Assembly: GCF_050176255.1 (NCBI RefSeq)
Contig: NZ_JBFXIE010000037.1
Origin: JBFXIE01 sp050176255
GTDB lineage: Bacteria; Pseudomonadota; Gammaproteobacteria; Burkholderiales; Burkholderiaceae_C
Reading direction: 5' to 3' (one strand)
DNA: 30,801 nt
Program-made: the position numbers and the translations under genes
Notes under the pieces: generated by a model
Seen by the model: the letters and a program-made list of their open reading frames with translations, nothing else
Databases searched by the model: none
What the model was told of the DNA's origin: nothing
In this document: positions 13,649-21,742 of the stretch, one piece after another
Layout: every line of letters begins with the position of its first letter
Numbering within the stretch: position 1 is the stretch's first letter

Positions 13649-15721
13649 TCAGAACGACACGCGCACGCCCAGCGTCAGGTTGCGCCCAGCCAGCGGTGCC
13701 GCATCCTTGATGAAGGAAGTGTGGGCATAAGCCAAGCGATCTGTGAGGTTGCGGGCCTTCAGGTAAAGCTGCCACGGCGTGCCGTCGGCGCTACGGCCGT
13801 TGTAGGCCAGCCCCAGGTTCAGCATGCCGTGGCCAGGCGTGGCGGTCTCGAAGGTGGCCACGCGGTTTTGCCGCGCCACCTGCAGCCATTCCACTGCGCC
13901 CTCCCAGTCGCGCCAATTGGCGTCCAGACGCAGGCCTGCGCGCGCCGGGGCGATGCGCGGCAGCCGCTCGCCGCCGTCCAGGCGGGCGCGTACGCTGTCG
14001 CCAAACAGCGTGACCCCCAGGCGCTGCGTGATGCGCTGACGCACCCGGCCTTCGATACCGGTAAATGTGGCGCCCGCCTGGCTGTACTGCAGCAGTTGCA
14101 GGCCATCCAACTCATCTAGCGTGCGCCCGTAGATGTAGTTGCGGATGCGGTTGCGAAACACGCTCACGTCGAACGTGGTGCTGCCGCCTGTTTTGCGCAG
14201 GCTTAGGTCGATGTTGCGAGAGGTTTCCGCGCGCAGGCCGGCATCGCCGCGTTCGTAGGTGGACGTTGCCATGTGCAGGCCACGGGCGTACAGCTCCTCG
14301 GCCGTGGGCGCGCGGTGGGCGCGCGTAATGCTGGCGCCCGCGGCATAACCGGGCGCAAAACGCCACACCGCGCCCAGCGACGCCGAGGTGCCATGGTGGC
14401 GCTGCCGCACCCCGCTGTCTTGCGCCTCGGCAGTCTGGCGGTCGTGGCGCAGCGATGCCTGCAGCCGCCAGTCGCCAAGGCGGTATTCCTCCAGAGCAAA
14501 GACGCCCCACTGGCGCGTGGTGGTGGGCTGCACATACGCCTCATCGCCCACTGCGCTGAACTTGCGTTGCGAGGTCTGCACGCCGACCATGCCGCGCAGG
14601 CCGGCAACGGGCTGGTGCTGCAATTCCACGCGCAGGTCGTGCGCCTTATTCCTGAAGGTGGTGGCGATGGCGCCCTCCTCCACCTCGTCATGCTCATAGT
14701 CGGTGCTGCCCGCCCGCAGACGCAGCGCCGTGAAGCCCGCGAAGGGGTTGCGCAGCTCGCCGCGGATGTCCATGCGCTCGCTGCGCAGATCGACCACGGG
14801 CACACTTGCATGTGCGTGGTCATCGTCGTCGGGCGCGCTGTGATCATGACCGTCGTGGCTGCCGCAATGCAACTGGTTGCCGTGGGCGTGGCAATTCTCG
14901 TAGCCGTGGCTGTGGCCCGGCAGTCCGTATTTGGCGTTGCGACGCGTAAGGGCCAGGCCCAGGTAGCCCTGACTGCCCACCCACGACAGGCCTACACTGC
15001 CGGTATCCGCGCGGTGGAAGCTGCCCGGCACGCGCCGGCCTTCGCTCCAGCCGCTGCCTACGCGGTAGTCGCCCGCGTCGCGACCGGCGGCCTCCACATG
15101 CACTGCCACGTTGCCGGCGCCGCCCGTCAGCGCAAAGGCACCTGCCTTCTCGTTTGCGGCGGTGCTGGCGCGCAGTTCGGCGCTGCCCTCGTAGCCCTTG
15201 TCAGGCACGTAGGTGGGCACCTTGCCGTCCAGCAAGTTGACGACACCGCCCACTGCGCCGGCACCATAGACCAGTGCCGAGGGGCCACGCAGCACTTCCA
15301 CCTGCGTGGTCAGCAAAGACTCGGCGGCCACAGCGTGGTCAGGGCTGACGGTGGATGCGTCATGCAGCTCGGCACCATCGGACAGCACGCGCACGCGCGG
15401 GCCATCCATGCCGCGTATCACCGGACGGCTGGCGCCCGCACCAAAATGGCTGGCAGCAATGCCTGGCTCGCCGTCCAGGGTTTCGCCAAGCGTGGCCTCG
15501 CGCTGGCGCACCAGCGCATCGCCCTCCAGCACCGAAAAGGGTTGCGTCATTTCTGACACACCCAGCTGCAGTCCGCTGGACGAGACGGTGACCTCGGGCA
15601 GGCGGCTGTCCGTCTGTGCCTGAACCGGCATGGCGCCCGCCACGCATAGCAGGGTCGCCCAGGCTAGTGGATGGAGTACGCCCGAATGGCGGGCGTGGAT
15701 GAGAAATTGGCTCATATACAA
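13649..15721 (-). CDS. TonB-dependent outer-membrane receptor, ZnuD-like (probable zinc uptake)
   Basis: The product is 690 aa. A signal peptide (about residues 1-35, ending AMPVQAQ) is followed by a TonB box/plug: LPEVTVSSSG, GVSEMTQPFSVLEGDALVRQ, FGAGASRPVIRGMDGPRVRV and TTQVEVLRGPSALVYGAGAV. A beta-barrel ending in LTLGVRVSF (C-terminal Phe) makes up the rest. Residues about 262-306 form a loop dense in His, Asp and Cys (GHSHGYENCHAHGNQLHCGS, HDGHDHSAPDDDDHAHA), the signature of the ZnuD family that imports zinc or its complexes under zinc starvation. Start: Met at 15721 or Met at 15715. A Zur-type operator was looked for upstream but not found with confidence. DUF2946-type and Cys-rich genes lie upstream on the same strand. 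Confidence 0.9.
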   Translation of the reverse strand: MYMSQFLIHARHSGVLHPLAWATLLCVAGAMPVQAQTDSRLPEVTVSSSGLQLGVSEMTQPFSVLEGDALVRQREATLGETLDGEPGIAASHFGAGASRPVIRGMDGPRVRVLSDGAELHDASTVSPDHAVAAESLLTTQVEVLRGPSALVYGAGAVGGVVNLLDGKVPTYVPDKGYEGSAELRASTAANEKAGAFALTGGAGNVAVHVEAAGRDAGDYRVGSGWSEGRRVPGSFHRADTGSVGLSWVGSQGYLGLALTRRNAKYGLPGHSHGYENCHAHGNQLHCGSHDGHDHSAPDDDDHAHASVPVVDLRSERMDIRGELRNPFAGFTALRLRAGSTDYEHDEVEEGAIATTFRNKAHDLRVELQHQPVAGLRGMVGVQTSQRKFSAVGDEAYVQPTTTRQWGVFALEEYRLGDWRLQASLRHDRQTAEAQDSGVRQRHHGTSASLGAVWRFAPGYAAGASITRAHRAPTAEELYARGLHMATSTYERGDAGLRAETSRNIDLSLRKTGGSTTFDVSVFRNRIRNYIYGRTLDELDGLQLLQYSQAGATFTGIEGRVRQRITQRLGVTLFGDSVRARLDGGERLPRIAPARAGLRLDANWRDWEGAVEWLQVARQNRVATFETATPGHGMLNLGLAYNGRSADGTPWQLYLKARNLTDRLAYAHTSFIKDAAPLAGRNLTLGVRVSF

Positions 15722-15817
15722 CTATTGCGTCAAATCGCGGCTGGCGCGCGTGTGCCTACACGAACGCGCACGAACGCGCACGGGCATGCAAAGGCCGCAT
15801 GCCGCCGCGCTTTCAAT

Positions 15818-15872
15818 TGGAATAAAAAATGCCTCCAGCGCTTATCTGGCAAGCGCTGTCAGCTATCAAAAA
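15818..15872 (-). repeat. Dispersed palindromic repeat, copy R4 (reverse orientation)
   Basis: Read on the minus strand it has GATAGCTGACAGCGCTTGCC, a short centre, and AAGCGCTGGAGGCATTTTTT. The AGCGCTT/AAGCGCT arms pair well. It sits in the ~300-bp gap upstream of the TonB receptor. The same gap holds a 10-bp tandem repeat (CGAACGCGCA, two and a half copies, 15759-15783). Confidence 0.8.
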
Positions 15873-16018
15873 AGGATTTTTCCAGTTCCTCTCCCACCAC
15901 AGGCCATAACGGAAGTCGCCGTTTCCGGACGGAGATATGGCCTTCAGCGCCAAAGGGAGCGTCAGCAGGGGGATCTGGATGACATGCCGCCGCATGGCGA
16001 CGGCACGAGGCGACGGCC

Positions 16019-16417
16019 TCAGGCGCTCAGGGGCGGAGCGCGCGCATGAAACGAAGCCGCCTCGCGCATGAAGGGCGCGCGCGCAAGGGCCTTGAAAAAT
16101 AGCGTTCGCAGCGGCTGCAGCCCCAGCGCGTGCGCGTGGCCTGGCGCCACGCCTACCAGCGTTTGCTGATCCAGCGTCTGGCAGTCCGCAGTGCCGTGGC
16201 TCGCAAACAGGGCATGCAGGGTGTCCAGTACATGATGCCCCACGCCAGCGCCATGCTCCTCAAGCCCATGCGCCCAGGCGTTCGCCTGCCACTGCCCGCC
16301 GGGCAGGTGCAGTACCTGGTGCATGCGCCCCAATGTGGGCGCCAGCGCCAGCGCCAGCAGCAGCCAGGCCAGGGCCAGGCGGCGGCGCAGCAAGGGGGGC
16401 GGTGGCATCAGGGCCAT
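16019..16417 (-). CDS. DUF2946-type small membrane-associated protein
   Basis: The product is 132 aa. One N-terminal hydrophobic helix (LALAWLLLALALAPTLGRMH) is followed by a His-rich middle (HQVLHLPGG, HGLEEHGAGVGHHVLD, HALFASHGTADCQ) and a C-terminus ending FHARAPPLSA. Proteins of the DUF2946 type have this plan, including a Cys around the middle and an A/SRAPP ending, and lie beside TonB-dependent metal receptors. The family's function is unknown; the His content suggests metal binding or sensing in the periplasm (inference). It lies upstream of the ZnuD-like receptor on the same strand, with a 297-bp gap that includes repeat R4, and 49 nt downstream of the small Cys-rich protein. Confidence 0.65.
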   Translation of the reverse strand: MALMPPPPLLRRRLALAWLLLALALAPTLGRMHQVLHLPGGQWQANAWAHGLEEHGAGVGHHVLDTLHALFASHGTADCQTLDQQTLVGVAPGHAHALGLQPLRTLFFKALARAPFMREAASFHARAPPLSA

Positions 16418-16466
16418 GCGTGGGACGATGAAGGGCGAGCGGCGCGGCTGGCTGCGGACAGCGCCG

Positions 16467-16712
16467 TCAGTGGGCGTGCTTCATGCCGCAGTACTTGCCA
16501 ATGGCCAGGTTTTTGCAGGCGGCCTGCAGCTCTTTGCGGCAGGTCTCGTGGTCTTTGTTGGATGCCAGGCACTTGGCAGCGGCATCGTGGGCTGCGGCCA
16601 TGGCGCGGTGGCGCTCAATGTCGGATTGGGTCTGCTTGTCGGTGTGCTGCTGCGTCTGTGCCTGCGCTGTGGCGGCGCAGACCAGCAACAAAGTGGCCAG
16701 CCAGGTTTTCAT
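16467..16712 (-). CDS. Small Cys-rich periplasmic protein
   Basis: The product is 81 aa. A Sec signal peptide (MKTWLATLLLVCAATAQA, cleavage near residue 18) is followed by a short helical domain with four Cys (AAKCLASNKDHETCRK, ELQAACKNLAIGKYCGMKHAH). Spacing suggests two disulfides or a metal site; the C-terminus ends in His-containing KHAH. The ATG at 16710-16712 was chosen for the signal peptide and the GGAG upstream. I do not recognise the family. Its position upstream of the DUF2946-type and ZnuD-like genes on the same strand suggests a zinc-related envelope cluster, though there is no direct evidence. Confidence 0.7.
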   Translation of the reverse strand: MKTWLATLLLVCAATAQAQTQQHTDKQTQSDIERHRAMAAAHDAAAKCLASNKDHETCRKELQAACKNLAIGKYCGMKHAH

Positions 16713-16824
16713 GGGTTGATTGCTCCAAAGTAAAAAAGCCGCGCGGCGCGGTGCCGCACAGGAAAAAAGCTTAGCGCAAGCGTCAAGCTCTTGGCCGCGA
16801 GTGACAAAAATGAGCCGCCAGAAA

Positions 16825-17370
16825 TCAGGCGCCAGGCTTGAGGTAGCGTGCAAACGTCTTGCGAAACTTCTCCAACTTGGGTCCAACGACAAACGTGCAG
16901 TAACCCTGGTTGGGGTGGTTGCGAAAGTAGTTCTGGTGGTAGTCCTCGGCAGGCCAGTAGGTCACCAGGGGTTGCACCTCGGTGACAATGGGCGCGCCAA
17001 ACAGCTTGTCCTGCCCCATGTGGTAGAGCATGTCCTCGGCGACATCCTGATGATCGGGGTCGGTGAAAAAGATGGCGCTGCGGTACTGCGTGCCCACGTC
17101 GTTGCCCTGGCGGTTGAGCGTGGTGGGGTCGTGCGTGGCGAAAAAAATCTCCAGAATCTCGCGCACGCTGATCTGCGCGGGATCAAACGTCACGCGCACC
17201 ACCTCGGCATGGCCGGTGGTGCCGCTGCAAATCTGCTCGTACGTGGGCTCGGCCACATCGCCGTTGGCATAGCCGCTTTGCACATCAGTCACGCCGCGCA
17301 CGCGGTCGAAAACGGCCTCGGTGCACCAAAAACAACCACCGCCCAGGGTAATGGACTGCAATGAAGACAT
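16825..17370 (-). CDS. msrA: Peptide-methionine (S)-S-oxide reductase
   Basis: MsrA reduces methionine S-sulfoxide in proteins and as free amino acid, using thioredoxin. The 181-aa product carries the catalytic GGGCFWCTEAVFDRVRGV, with the reactive Cys of GCFWC, and the substrate pocket segment YANGDVAEPTYEQICSGTTG followed by HAEVV. Further family segments are FFATHDPTTLNRQGNDVGTQ, YRSAIFF and WPAEDYHQNYFRNHPNQGYC, the last Cys possibly being resolving. The start at 17370 has AAAGGAG directly upstream; an open frame continues 12 codons further without support. It is expected in the cytoplasm and appears monocistronic. Confidence 0.96.
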   Translation of the reverse strand: MSSLQSITLGGGCFWCTEAVFDRVRGVTDVQSGYANGDVAEPTYEQICSGTTGHAEVVRVTFDPAQISVREILEIFFATHDPTTLNRQGNDVGTQYRSAIFFTDPDHQDVAEDMLYHMGQDKLFGAPIVTEVQPLVTYWPAEDYHQNYFRNHPNQGYCTFVVGPKLEKFRKTFARYLKPGA

Positions 17371-17633
17371 AGGCGCAACTCCTTTGCATAAACAGCCGAA
17401 CATCATAGGAAAAACAGGTGACGCCGATGGCAGCGCAGGCTCTGATCATGTTTCTGATGTTTTTGCAGCCCTGCTTGGCACCCTGCATCCCAGCCCCCGA
17501 CAGTTTCTCGCCCCAGGGATTCATCCGCCTGCAGGCAGGCAACATGTTGCAGTGCCCGTGCGTGCGGGCAACCTAGAATCCAGGGTTTTCGCCTGATCTA
17601 CCGATCCAAAGTGACCCGCCCCCGGAGTACCCC

Positions 17634-18344
17634 ATGAACATGCCCCTGAACACGTCCGCTGACATTTGCGATGCCCTCGAGCAGGCCCGCTACAACATGG
17701 TGGAGCAGCAAATCCGCCCGTGGAACGTGCTGGACGAGGCGGTGCTGGAGCTGTTGCACACCGTGCCCCGCGAAGACTTTGTGCCTCCCGCCTACCAGGG
17801 CATGGCCTTTTCGGACACCGAAATCCCCCTCAACCCCTCGGTGACGGAGTCTGAGCGCCTGGGCCAGGTGATGCTGGCGCCCCGTGTCGATGCGCGCATG
17901 CTGCAGGACTTGCGGGTCTTGCCCACCGACCGTGTGCTGGAGATCGGCGCGGGCTCTGGCTATATGGCCGCACTGCTGGCCGCCAGCGCCGAACGTGTGG
18001 TGTCTCTGGAAATCGTGCCCGAACTGGCCGAGTTTGCGCGCGAGAACCTGCGCAGCGCCGGCATCGACAATGCAGAAGTGCGCCTTGCCGACGGCGCGCT
18101 GAACCCCATCCCCGACGGCCCTTTTGACGTCATCGTGCTCAGCGGCTCGGTGGCCGAGGTGCCGCAAAAACTGCTGGCGCTGCTGCGCGACGGCGGCCGC
18201 CTGGGCGCCTATGTGGGCAATCTGCCGGTGATGCGCGCCACCATCGTGCGCCGCAGCGGCGACCGTTTCGAGACCACCCAACCCTGGGACGTGGTCGTGC
18301 CGCGCCTGCGCAACTTCCCCGAGCCCTCGTCGTTCAAGTTCTGA
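17634..18344 (+). CDS. pcm: Protein-L-isoaspartate O-methyltransferase family protein
   Basis: This family transfers a methyl group from S-adenosylmethionine to isoaspartyl residues of damaged proteins. The 236-aa product has RYNMVEQQIRPWNVLDEAVL and VPREDFVPPAYQGMAFSDTE, the N-terminal segment typical of the branch found beside tolC in betaproteobacteria. It then has the SAM-binding motif I VLEIGAGSGYMAALLA, an acidic SLEIVPEL after it, and DVIVLSGSVAEVP. True Pcm has a T(A/G)CP..LP-type substrate loop, which I do not see clearly, so the enzyme may have a different methyl acceptor. GGAG precedes the ATG. First gene of the pcm-rhodanese-tolC set. Confidence 0.85.
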   Translation: MNMPLNTSADICDALEQARYNMVEQQIRPWNVLDEAVLELLHTVPREDFVPPAYQGMAFSDTEIPLNPSVTESERLGQVMLAPRVDARMLQDLRVLPTDRVLEIGAGSGYMAALLAASAERVVSLEIVPELAEFARENLRSAGIDNAEVRLADGALNPIPDGPFDVIVLSGSVAEVPQKLLALLRDGGRLGAYVGNLPVMRATIVRRSGDRFETTQPWDVVVPRLRNFPEPSSFKF

Positions 18345-18396
18345 CTGGCTGCACGCCAGAATGCGCCCTCCGGGGCGCTGCAACCCACTGCTGCAC

Positions 18397-18738
18397 ATGA
18401 TCGACCACGTACGCCCCGCCCAGCTTGCAGACTGGATAGCCGCCCAACAAGGCGCCGGCACGCCGCTGGTGCTGGACGTGCGCGAACCGTGGGAACTGCA
18501 GACCGCCAGCGTTGCCCCGCAGGGCTTTGAACTGCTGACGATTGCCATGGGCGATCTGCCCGCCCGCCTGGACGAACTAGACCCTGCCCGCCCCATTGCC
18601 TGCCTGTGCCACCACGGCGTGCGCAGCCTACGGGTGGCCGTTTTTCTGGCGCACCAGGGCTTTGAGCGGGTCGCCAACATCACGGGCGGTATCGACGCCT
18701 GGTCGTGCGAACACGACTCCGGCGTGCCGCGCTATTGA
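18397..18738 (+). CDS. Rhodanese-like sulfurtransferase
   Basis: The product is a single-domain rhodanese of 113 aa. It carries PLVLDVREPWELQTA (the LDVRE motif) and the active-site loop CLCHHGVRSLRVAVFLAHQG, in which the second Cys is the sulfur-carrying residue. The C-terminal NITGGIDAWS is the other family hallmark. It probably moves sulfane sulfur in the cytoplasm; the acceptor is unknown. An open frame begins 12 codons earlier; I chose the Met at 18397 because it begins the conserved domain. It lies 52 nt after pcm and 47 nt before tolC, and this order recurs in Burkholderiales as I recall. Confidence 0.9.
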   Translation: MIDHVRPAQLADWIAAQQGAGTPLVLDVREPWELQTASVAPQGFELLTIAMGDLPARLDELDPARPIACLCHHGVRSLRVAVFLAHQGFERVANITGGIDAWSCEHDSGVPRY

Positions 18739-18785
18739 CCGCATTGGCATCAGCCCGTGTGCGCGGACATATCAGAGGGACTTTC

Positions 18786-20120
18786 ATGACTGCGCTCCGG
18801 TTTGCACACTTACCCCTTGCCCTTGCCTGCGCACTGTACGCCACGGCGCCTGCGCAGGCCCAAAGCCTCTTGCAGCTGGTTCAGGCAGCGCGCAGTTATG
18901 ACACCGCGTGGCAGGCAGCCCGCCTGCAACTGGATGCCGCCACCAGCCGCGCTGAGCAGGCCCGCGCCGGCCTGCTGCCCAGCGCCGGTCTGACGGCCAG
19001 CGTGTCCCGCACCCACACCGAAGTCACCCGGCCCCCGGTGGACTTCAACGGCAGCACGCAAAGTGCAGGCGTCAGCGCATCGCAGCCGCTGTACCGCCCG
19101 GCCAACCGCATCGGCTTTGAGCAAGGTCAGCGCAGCATCGACGTGGCCCGCGCCCAGCTGGACGCTGCCACGCAAGACCTGCTGGTGCGCGTCAGCCAGG
19201 CCTACTTTGACGTGCTGGCCGCGCAAGACACCCTCAGCTTTGTGCAAGCGCAAAAAGCTGCAGTCGCAGAGCAACTTGCGGCTGCCAAGCGCAACTTTGA
19301 GGTAGGCACCTCCACCATCACTGACCAGCGCGAGGCCCAGGCCCGCTACGACCTGGTCATTGCCCAGGAAATTGCCGCCGAAAACGACCTACTGGTGAAA
19401 AATCTGGCTCTGGATCAACTGGCGGGCATCACTGGCACCCAGCCCCTGCCGCTGGCCCAGCCGGTGCAGTTGCCCCCCTTGCAGCCGGGCGACGTGACTG
19501 CCTGGGTGCAAACGGCGCAGGGGCAACAGCCCGGGGTGCGCCAAGCGCAAATCGCCCTGGACATTGCACGGCTTGAAACTCAAAAGGCAGGCACCGGCCA
19601 CCTGCCCACGATAGACCTGCAGGCAGGCTACAACACGGCACACAACCCCAGCGGCACAGCGACCGCCCCCGGCATGAACAGCCGCACCCACAGCGCCAGC
19701 GTGGGCGTGGCATTCAACCTGCCGCTTTTTGCCGGCTTTGCGGTGCAAAACCGCATCAAGGAAACCCTGGCCCTCGAGGAAAAAGCCCAAGCCGACCTCG
19801 AAACCACGCGCCGCAACGCCGCACAGGCCACGCGGGCGGCGTTTTTTGGCGTGCAATCCGGCCACGTTCAGGTGCGTGCCCTGGAAGCAGCCGAAGCCTC
19901 CAGCCAAAGCGCTCTGGATGCAAACAAACTGGGCTACCAGGTAGGGGTGCGCATCAACATTGACGTACTCAACGCCCAAAGTCAGTTCTACCAGACCAAG
20001 CGCGACCTGGCACTGGCGCGCTACAACGTACTGCTGGGCAACCTGAAGCTGCGCCAGGCTGCAGGGGTGCTGACAGAAGAAGACCTGGGGCCGCTTGATG
20101 GGATGTTGCGAAAGCATTGA
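18786..20120 (+). CDS. tolC: TolC-family outer-membrane efflux/secretion channel
   Basis: TolC forms the outer-membrane and periplasmic channel for type I secretion and multidrug efflux. The 444-aa product has a signal peptide (ALACALYATAPAQA, cleavage near residue 25), then the repeated OEP architecture in two halves: AARSYDTAWQAARLQLDAAT, VDFNGSTQSAGVSASQPLYR, ISQ-like LLVRVSQAYFDVLAAQDTLS, and in the second half SASVGVAFNLPLFAGFAVQN with NAAQATRAAFFGVQSG. NIDVLNAQSQFYQTKRDLAL near the C-terminus is a strong family signature. The ATG at 18786 has GAGGGA upstream. The length is normal for this family (~440). It would be the natural partner of the lost HlyD exporter, but it is chromosomal and of general use. 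Confidence 0.95.
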   Translation: MTALRFAHLPLALACALYATAPAQAQSLLQLVQAARSYDTAWQAARLQLDAATSRAEQARAGLLPSAGLTASVSRTHTEVTRPPVDFNGSTQSAGVSASQPLYRPANRIGFEQGQRSIDVARAQLDAATQDLLVRVSQAYFDVLAAQDTLSFVQAQKAAVAEQLAAAKRNFEVGTSTITDQREAQARYDLVIAQEIAAENDLLVKNLALDQLAGITGTQPLPLAQPVQLPPLQPGDVTAWVQTAQGQQPGVRQAQIALDIARLETQKAGTGHLPTIDLQAGYNTAHNPSGTATAPGMNSRTHSASVGVAFNLPLFAGFAVQNRIKETLALEEKAQADLETTRRNAAQATRAAFFGVQSGHVQVRALEAAEASSQSALDANKLGYQVGVRINIDVLNAQSQFYQTKRDLALARYNVLLGNLKLRQAAGVLTEEDLGPLDGMLRKH

Positions 20121-20715
20121 CCACTGCGCCGGCACACCAGGCAGGGGGATTGGGGCCATGAGTCAATGGGGGGGGCGGATTCCCATTCACTGCGAAACCC
20201 ACCTGCACCTGCATTTCGCCTGTGCTGTGGAATGTGGCGCTCAAATTCTGGCTCAACGGGTTACAGAAAATGTGACCAGTTGTTGCCAAATTCAAACTGA
20301 TAAATTTTAGAATAAAAATTTACGAAAATGATCGTAATAATGTCCTGCTGATTCTTCTGTGGCATCAGTATTTTAAATACAATTTAAAAATTGTTACACA
20401 GAGAAATTTATGGATAAGGTTTTTGACGTCAATCCATTCATCCACGCGCCACCCACTCAAAGCTGTCGGTTTTTCTTACAAAGAATGAACCATTTTTCCC
20501 GGAAACCAATTCCCCTGCTCAAACGTGTCTGCTTTTTTTACACGGTTCAAAAATAAAAATTAAAAACACTTTAAAAACAATGACTTGATTTACAGGCACA
20601 AAAAATGCTAATTCAGTCTGGCAGATTCGATGTGTCTTGCACGTGAAGTGGCACACACCTGACAAAGACTGAGGCGCCGCGCAAGAAACGATTCTGCTTT
20701 TTAAAGGAGAACGTC
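20121..20715. other. ~595-bp AT-rich intergenic region upstream of the PEP-CTERM gene
   Basis: From about 20260 to 20700 the base composition is strikingly AT-rich compared with all neighbours. It contains no credible gene. Structures seen: inverted repeat TTACGA-N6-TCGTAA at 20320-20337, inverted repeat TTTTAAA-N5-TTTAAAA at 20371-20389, several TTACA-type words (about 20269, 20394, 20475, 20538, 20591), and a sigma-54 promoter at 20594-20609. It most likely acts as a regulatory region with upstream activator sites. Confidence 0.6.
20594..20609 (+). promoter_or_regulatory. Sigma-54 (RpoN) promoter for the PEP-CTERM gene
   Basis: The sequence AGGCACAAAAAATGCT fits the -24/-12 consensus TGGCACGNNNNTTGCW, with GG and GC at the exact spacing and three mismatches elsewhere. 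Transcription would begin near 20620, giving a leader of about 95 nt before the ATG at 20716. PEP-CTERM protein genes in several betaproteobacteria are known to depend on RpoN with the PrsK/PrsR two-component system. Confidence 0.7.
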
Positions 20716-21462
20716 ATGAAATCTCACCGCAAGTCTATCGCCTCAGCCTTTGTGGCTGCATTGATAGGAATAGGTTATGCCGGCGGCGCGTCAGCGAGTC
20801 TGGTCTTTATGGGAGCTTCTTCAGATCCCGGTCAAGGGTATGGCAACGTTGTCAACCTGCTCAGCATGCACAAATCCGGAGGCGCTGGCACCGCATCGGA
20901 CGTGGAAGACGGCATTGTTGCCTGGAACGGTTCGGCTGACGTTATTTCAGGCTTCTACGCTCTGACCGACCCCAACAAGACGGCGACACACACGTTTGGC
21001 TCGATTGGTCTCAGCGGGGGCACGGCGGCAGCCAATATTCGATTGATTTGGGATCCGTCAGAAGTGGGTAGCGCATCAGGTGATGACACCCAGGTCGATG
21101 CGCTGATCCTGAGCATCTTCGCGCCCACAGGGGGTGCCGCGGTGTTCCAGGCCTCTCTTGCAGCACCAGTCTTCCACAACTACGTGGTCGGGCCGGGCTT
21201 GGGTGTCGGCGATTTTGTCTATGGCCTGGATGCAGCCCAGGCGGGCATGCTTCAAGCCACGCTGAACGGTATCGGGGATTTCAGTGCATATCGGATCGGT
21301 CTGACGGCCAGTGTGTCGTATATCGATGACGGGCCTGACACCTGGCTTCTGGCCAATGCGGGTGTACCGGGCAATCAGGTTCCCGAACCCGGCATCTTGT
21401 CTTTGGCAGCCATCGGCATGCTGGGAGTGGCAGTTGCGACGCGCCGACGGCGCGGGAGGTAA
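20716..21462 (+). CDS. PEP-CTERM domain protein (exosortase substrate)
   Basis: The product is 248 aa. A signal peptide (FVAALIGIGYAGGASASL, cleavage near residue 27) is followed by a Gly/Ala/Ser-rich body without known domain and then the C-terminal sorting signal VPEPGILSLAAIGMLGVAVA with basic tail TRRRRGR. The tripartite VPEP motif, hydrophobic helix and Arg tail define exosortase (XrtA/EpsH) substrates, which are exported and linked to floc or biofilm matrix formation. AAAGGAG lies before the ATG. No exosortase, prsK or prsR gene is in the window, so the processing machinery must lie elsewhere. It is preceded by an AT-rich regulatory region with a sigma-54 promoter. Confidence 0.88.
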   Translation: MKSHRKSIASAFVAALIGIGYAGGASASLVFMGASSDPGQGYGNVVNLLSMHKSGGAGTASDVEDGIVAWNGSADVISGFYALTDPNKTATHTFGSIGLSGGTAAANIRLIWDPSEVGSASGDDTQVDALILSIFAPTGGAAVFQASLAAPVFHNYVVGPGLGVGDFVYGLDAAQAGMLQATLNGIGDFSAYRIGLTASVSYIDDGPDTWLLANAGVPGNQVPEPGILSLAAIGMLGVAVATRRRRGR

Positions 21463-21609
21463 ATGCGCAGTGGTGCCTGCCTGAGCCTGGGTGAAAGCTG
21501 TCGGCTGGCGCGGGCAATTGTCGGCAGTTTTTAGCAAACGGTCCGCATTTGCCCGCGCCACCTCTTGACCAGGAAGCTGCCGCGGTGACGATGCTCCAGC
21601 TGTGGGGGA

Positions 21610-21677
21610 TGGATATGCGTTTTCGCGGGGATGACGGTTGGGAAACTTGCCGTCATTCCCGCAAAGGCGCAAATCCA
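21610..21677. repeat. Long imperfect palindrome (possible terminator or mobile repeat)
   Basis: The left arm contains TTTTCGCGGGGATGACGG and the right arm CCGTCATTCCCGCAAAGG; together with TGGAT..TGCG / GCGCAAATCCA they make a ~28-bp imperfect stem with a 12-nt loop. The CGTCATTCCCGC word occurs in interspersed palindromes of many betaproteobacteria. It lies between convergent genes and may terminate both. Confidence 0.7.
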
Positions 21678-21688
21678 TTGCGACGGTG

Positions 21689-21724
21689 CTTGGGCCACTT
21701 GGGCCACTTGGGCCACTTGGGCTT
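21689..21724 (+). repeat. 9-bp tandem repeat (CTTGGGCCA, nearly four copies)
   Basis: CTTGGGCCA is repeated three times perfectly followed by a fourth, partial CTTGGGCTT. It is non-coding and adjoins the long palindrome. Copy number may vary between strains. Confidence 0.9.
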
Positions 21725-21742
21725 TGGGTGGGGAGGCCAAAC

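Noticed and set aside
14273..15556. 427-codon open frame on the plus strand
   Set aside because: It is antisense to the TonB receptor and lacks domains.
15722..15760. Possible Zur operator upstream of the ZnuD-like receptor
   Set aside because: TTGACGCAATAGTTGTATAT has only weak similarity to the palindromic Zur consensus.
17598..18683. 361-codon open frame on the minus strand
   Set aside because: It is antisense to pcm and the rhodanese gene, both well supported.
20640..20675. Second sigma-54-like site (TGGCACACACCTGACA)
   Set aside because: The -24 half is good but the -12 half lacks GC at the right spacing.
21689..21724. Possible CRISPR-like array
   Set aside because: The repeat unit is only 9 bp and contiguous, with no spacers; it is a simple tandem repeat.
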